Assembly (NCBI GenBank): GCA_029776065.1
Contig: JARVJP010000011.1
Location: 278,961 to 342,960 of the forward strand
Direction of reading: 5' to 3'
Origin: Nitrososphaeria archaeon
Lineage (GTDB): Archaea > Thermoproteota > Nitrososphaeria > JACIWG01
Length of the DNA stretch: 64,000 bases
In this document: positions 62,582-64,000 of the stretch, piece after piece
Layout of the letters: the number at the start of each line of letters is the position of its first letter
Numbering within the stretch: position 1 is the stretch's first letter
The notes under the pieces: model-generated
Databases searched by the model: none
Told to the model about the DNA's origin: nothing
The model's input: the letters and a program-made list of their open reading frames with translations, nothing else
Made by a program: the position numbers and the translations under genes

Positions 62582-63274
62582 ATGAATGGGTTGGAACTAA
62601 CTTTCATTGCGGATATCCACAGTAACTTGGAAGCTCTTGAGGCGGTACTTGAAAAAGTTAAGGGGGGGCAAACTTACTGCTTAGGTGATCTAGTCGGATA
62701 CGGTGCTAACCCAAACGAGGTAATTGATATAGTACGTTCTAAAGGGATAAAATGCATCCTTGGAAATCACGATTACGCAGTATGCACTGGTGATACATCG
62801 TATTTCAATCCAAGAGCAGTGAACGCCATCATGTGGACTAGAAAGATTGTCACAAAGGAGAACTCTGAGTTCTTATCATCCCTCCCTAGGACATTGCGTC
62901 TAAAAAGGGAAAACAGGAAGATATTACTGGCGCATGCAACCCCAGAAAACCCTATCTTCGGCGACTACATCCACCCAGAGACTGATCCGTTCAAATTTCT
63001 GTCTTATGCTACAGAATACGAAGAAGATATAATGGGGCTTGGTCACCTGCATGTCCCTTACTCATATCATAAGCTTGACAAGGTTATCTTCAACCCTGGG
63101 AGCGTTGGCCAACCTAGAGATGGAAACCCTCTGGCACGTTATTGTACAGTAAATTTGGATTCTTTGAAAGTGAAGTTCTTTGAGCTTGATTACGATCGAG
63201 AACTTTCTGCCCGAAAGATTGTTCAAGCCGGTCTCCCAACAATCTTCGCAACTAGACTGTTCAAAGGAATCTGA
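62582..63274 (+). CDS. Metallophosphoesterase (YfcE/diadenosine tetraphosphatase-like)
   Basis: A 230-residue calcineurin-like phosphoesterase with a full motif set: IADIHSNLEALEAV, LGDLVGYGANPNEV, GNHDYAV, LAHATP, GLGHLHVPY and FNPGSVGQPRDG. This order is usual in soluble phosphodiesterases and phosphatases of the YfcE and PP2A-like groups. It is not close to the PdeM-like protein upstream. Substrate unknown. TATA-like AAATAAAAGG is about 27 nt before the ATG, so the message is probably leaderless. Confidence 0.88.
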   Translation: MNGLELTFIADIHSNLEALEAVLEKVKGGQTYCLGDLVGYGANPNEVIDIVRSKGIKCILGNHDYAVCTGDTSYFNPRAVNAIMWTRKIVTKENSEFLSSLPRTLRLKRENRKILLAHATPENPIFGDYIHPETDPFKFLSYATEYEEDIMGLGHLHVPYSYHKLDKVIFNPGSVGQPRDGNPLARYCTVNLDSLKVKFFELDYDRELSARKIVQAGLPTIFATRLFKGI

Positions 63275-63317
63275 TGGTCTATTGTTAAGTAAAGTTTATT
63301 ACAGATTTTCTGAGTGA

Positions 63318-64000
63318 ATGTGGATTATGCCTATAGGTGTTTTAGGTCTTGGAAATCTGGGCGGTTCAATTGTCAAGGGATTGATTAAATCAGGCTACCC
63401 TCCTGATCAAATCTTCGTATACGATCAAGATGAACGTAAGCATAAGGAGTTCACTAGTATGGGTGTTCACCCTTCTGTCTCAAGTGGGGCCTTATTATTC
63501 TTAACAGAAGTGATCTTTATGTGCGTTAAACCCTCGGATTTTGAGAAAGCTGCTAGAAATTTTAGCTTCGTAGAAGACAGTAAGGCCTTAGTCTCATTTG
63601 TAGGAGGTGTAAAACTAGAGAGTTTGGCCACTAAGATACATGGTAAGAACGTCTTTAGAGCCATGCCAAACATATCAAGTGAAGTATGTGAATCAGTTAT
63701 CGCTTTAGCTTCCCCTAAGACTGCTGATGCAAATGTAAAGAAGAAGGTTGTTGAACTGCTTTCTAAGATAGGTGATGTGTACGAAGTTGAAGATAGCCAG
63801 ATAGATGCCTTCACGTCTTTATCTGGTAGTGGGGTGGCCTTCGCTGCTGAAATGATTAAAGCGTTCTATGAAGCGGGTGTGCTCTTAGGGTTAAGCCACG
63901 ATAATGCGAAGAAGGTTGCAGTAAAGGTCTTCCTAGGTACTTCAAAACTTCTCTCTCAATATGATTTCGAAGAGATAAGTAAAAGGGTGGCTACACCTGG
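63318..64000 (+). CDS. proC: Pyrroline-5-carboxylate reductase, 3-prime end outside the window
   Basis: Last step of proline synthesis, reducing pyrroline-5-carboxylate with NAD(P)H. The N-terminal Rossmann motif is GVLGLGNLGGSIVKGL, followed by IFVYDQD, MCVKPSDF, FRAMPNISSEV and SLSGSGVAFAAEMIKAF, the conserved SGSG segment near the active site. The frame is open to the end of the window, so it is absent from the ORF track; about 227 residues are seen of an expected 270. Two starts are possible, ATG 63318 or ATG 63327; GAGTGA favours the second. Confidence 0.93.
   Translation, partial: MWIMPIGVLGLGNLGGSIVKGLIKSGYPPDQIFVYDQDERKHKEFTSMGVHPSVSSGALLFLTEVIFMCVKPSDFEKAARNFSFVEDSKALVSFVGGVKLESLATKIHGKNVFRAMPNISSEVCESVIALASPKTADANVKKKVVELLSKIGDVYEVEDSQIDAFTSLSGSGVAFAAEMIKAFYEAGVLLGLSHDNAKKVAVKVFLGTSKLLSQYDFEEISKRVATP

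Noticed and set aside
1-64000. CRISPR arrays, insertion sequences, rRNA genes
   Set aside because: Reading through the window I saw no regularly spaced repeats, transposase motifs, terminal inverted repeats or rRNA signature sequences.

Overview
This 64 kb window comes from an archaeon, probably an uncultivated TACK-type lineage (Bathyarchaeota-like is my guess from gene content; nothing here fixes the phylum). The evidence is archaeal TATA boxes about 25 nt upstream of many starts (often leaderless), a tRNA intron flanked by a bulge-helix-bulge motif, no encoded CCA, and archaeal-type genes: an AN1 zinc finger, AmrS, MoeA fused to a periplasmic-binding-like domain, an archaeal Lhr helicase and a YchF-type GTPase. 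The DNA looks AT-rich (roughly 40% GC by eye).

Layout. 0-1 kb: the C-terminal part of a heliorhodopsin, frameshifted and cut by the window edge, facing an unknown membrane protein. 1-7.6 kb: an iron-dependent alcohol dehydrogenase, then an ECF transporter operon (S component, an amidohydrolase, two ATPases, the T component) and an AN1 zinc-finger membrane protein. 7.7-14.4 kb: a variable, accessory-looking stretch. It holds a frameshifted FMN reductase, a gene remnant, two VapBC-type toxin-antitoxin pairs (one with a perfect palindrome over its promoter), a two-heme membrane cytochrome, a Rieske protein, a truncated PIN domain, a DpnII-like type II restriction-modification pair, and tRNA-Asp with a 25-nt intron in the D arm, next to a strongly G/T-skewed small membrane ORF. 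14.6-18 kb: a ZIP metal transporter, two unknown membrane-linked proteins and superoxide dismutase.

18-32 kb: a glycyl radical enzyme facing its activase, threonine aldolase, two consecutive MoeA genes (molybdenum/tungsten cofactor), a CPBP protease, AmrS, and an amidohydrolase-TrxB pair plus DUF763. 32-37.5 kb: two M20 peptidases, a TMEM165-type cation transporter, DUF1893, a large FAD protein and a CoA-binding protein. 37.7-44.7 kb: hydrogenase maturation (hypE with a thioredoxin, facing hypD-hypC-hypF), followed on the minus strand by an ArsR regulator with a CVC metal motif, a 2x[4Fe-4S] ferredoxin, an HdrA-N-terminal-like Fe-S protein and a DGC protein. This looks like an anaerobic redox and metal module; hypA, hypB and the hydrogenase itself are not in the window.

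44.9-64 kb: carAB, an exported protein, cysS, an independent structured RNA of about 230 nt, a YchF-type GTPase, an MBL nuclease-Lhr helicase-phosphoesterase cluster with an unknown fourth gene, ileS, a second phosphoesterase and the start of proC.

The most interesting items are the unassigned structured RNA, the nuclease-helicase-phosphoesterase-unknown cluster, the ArsR/ferredoxin/HdrA-like/DGC group, two conserved genes (ecfT, carA) with no canonical start codon where one is expected, the asymmetric ECF ATPase pair and the tRNA-Asp intron.
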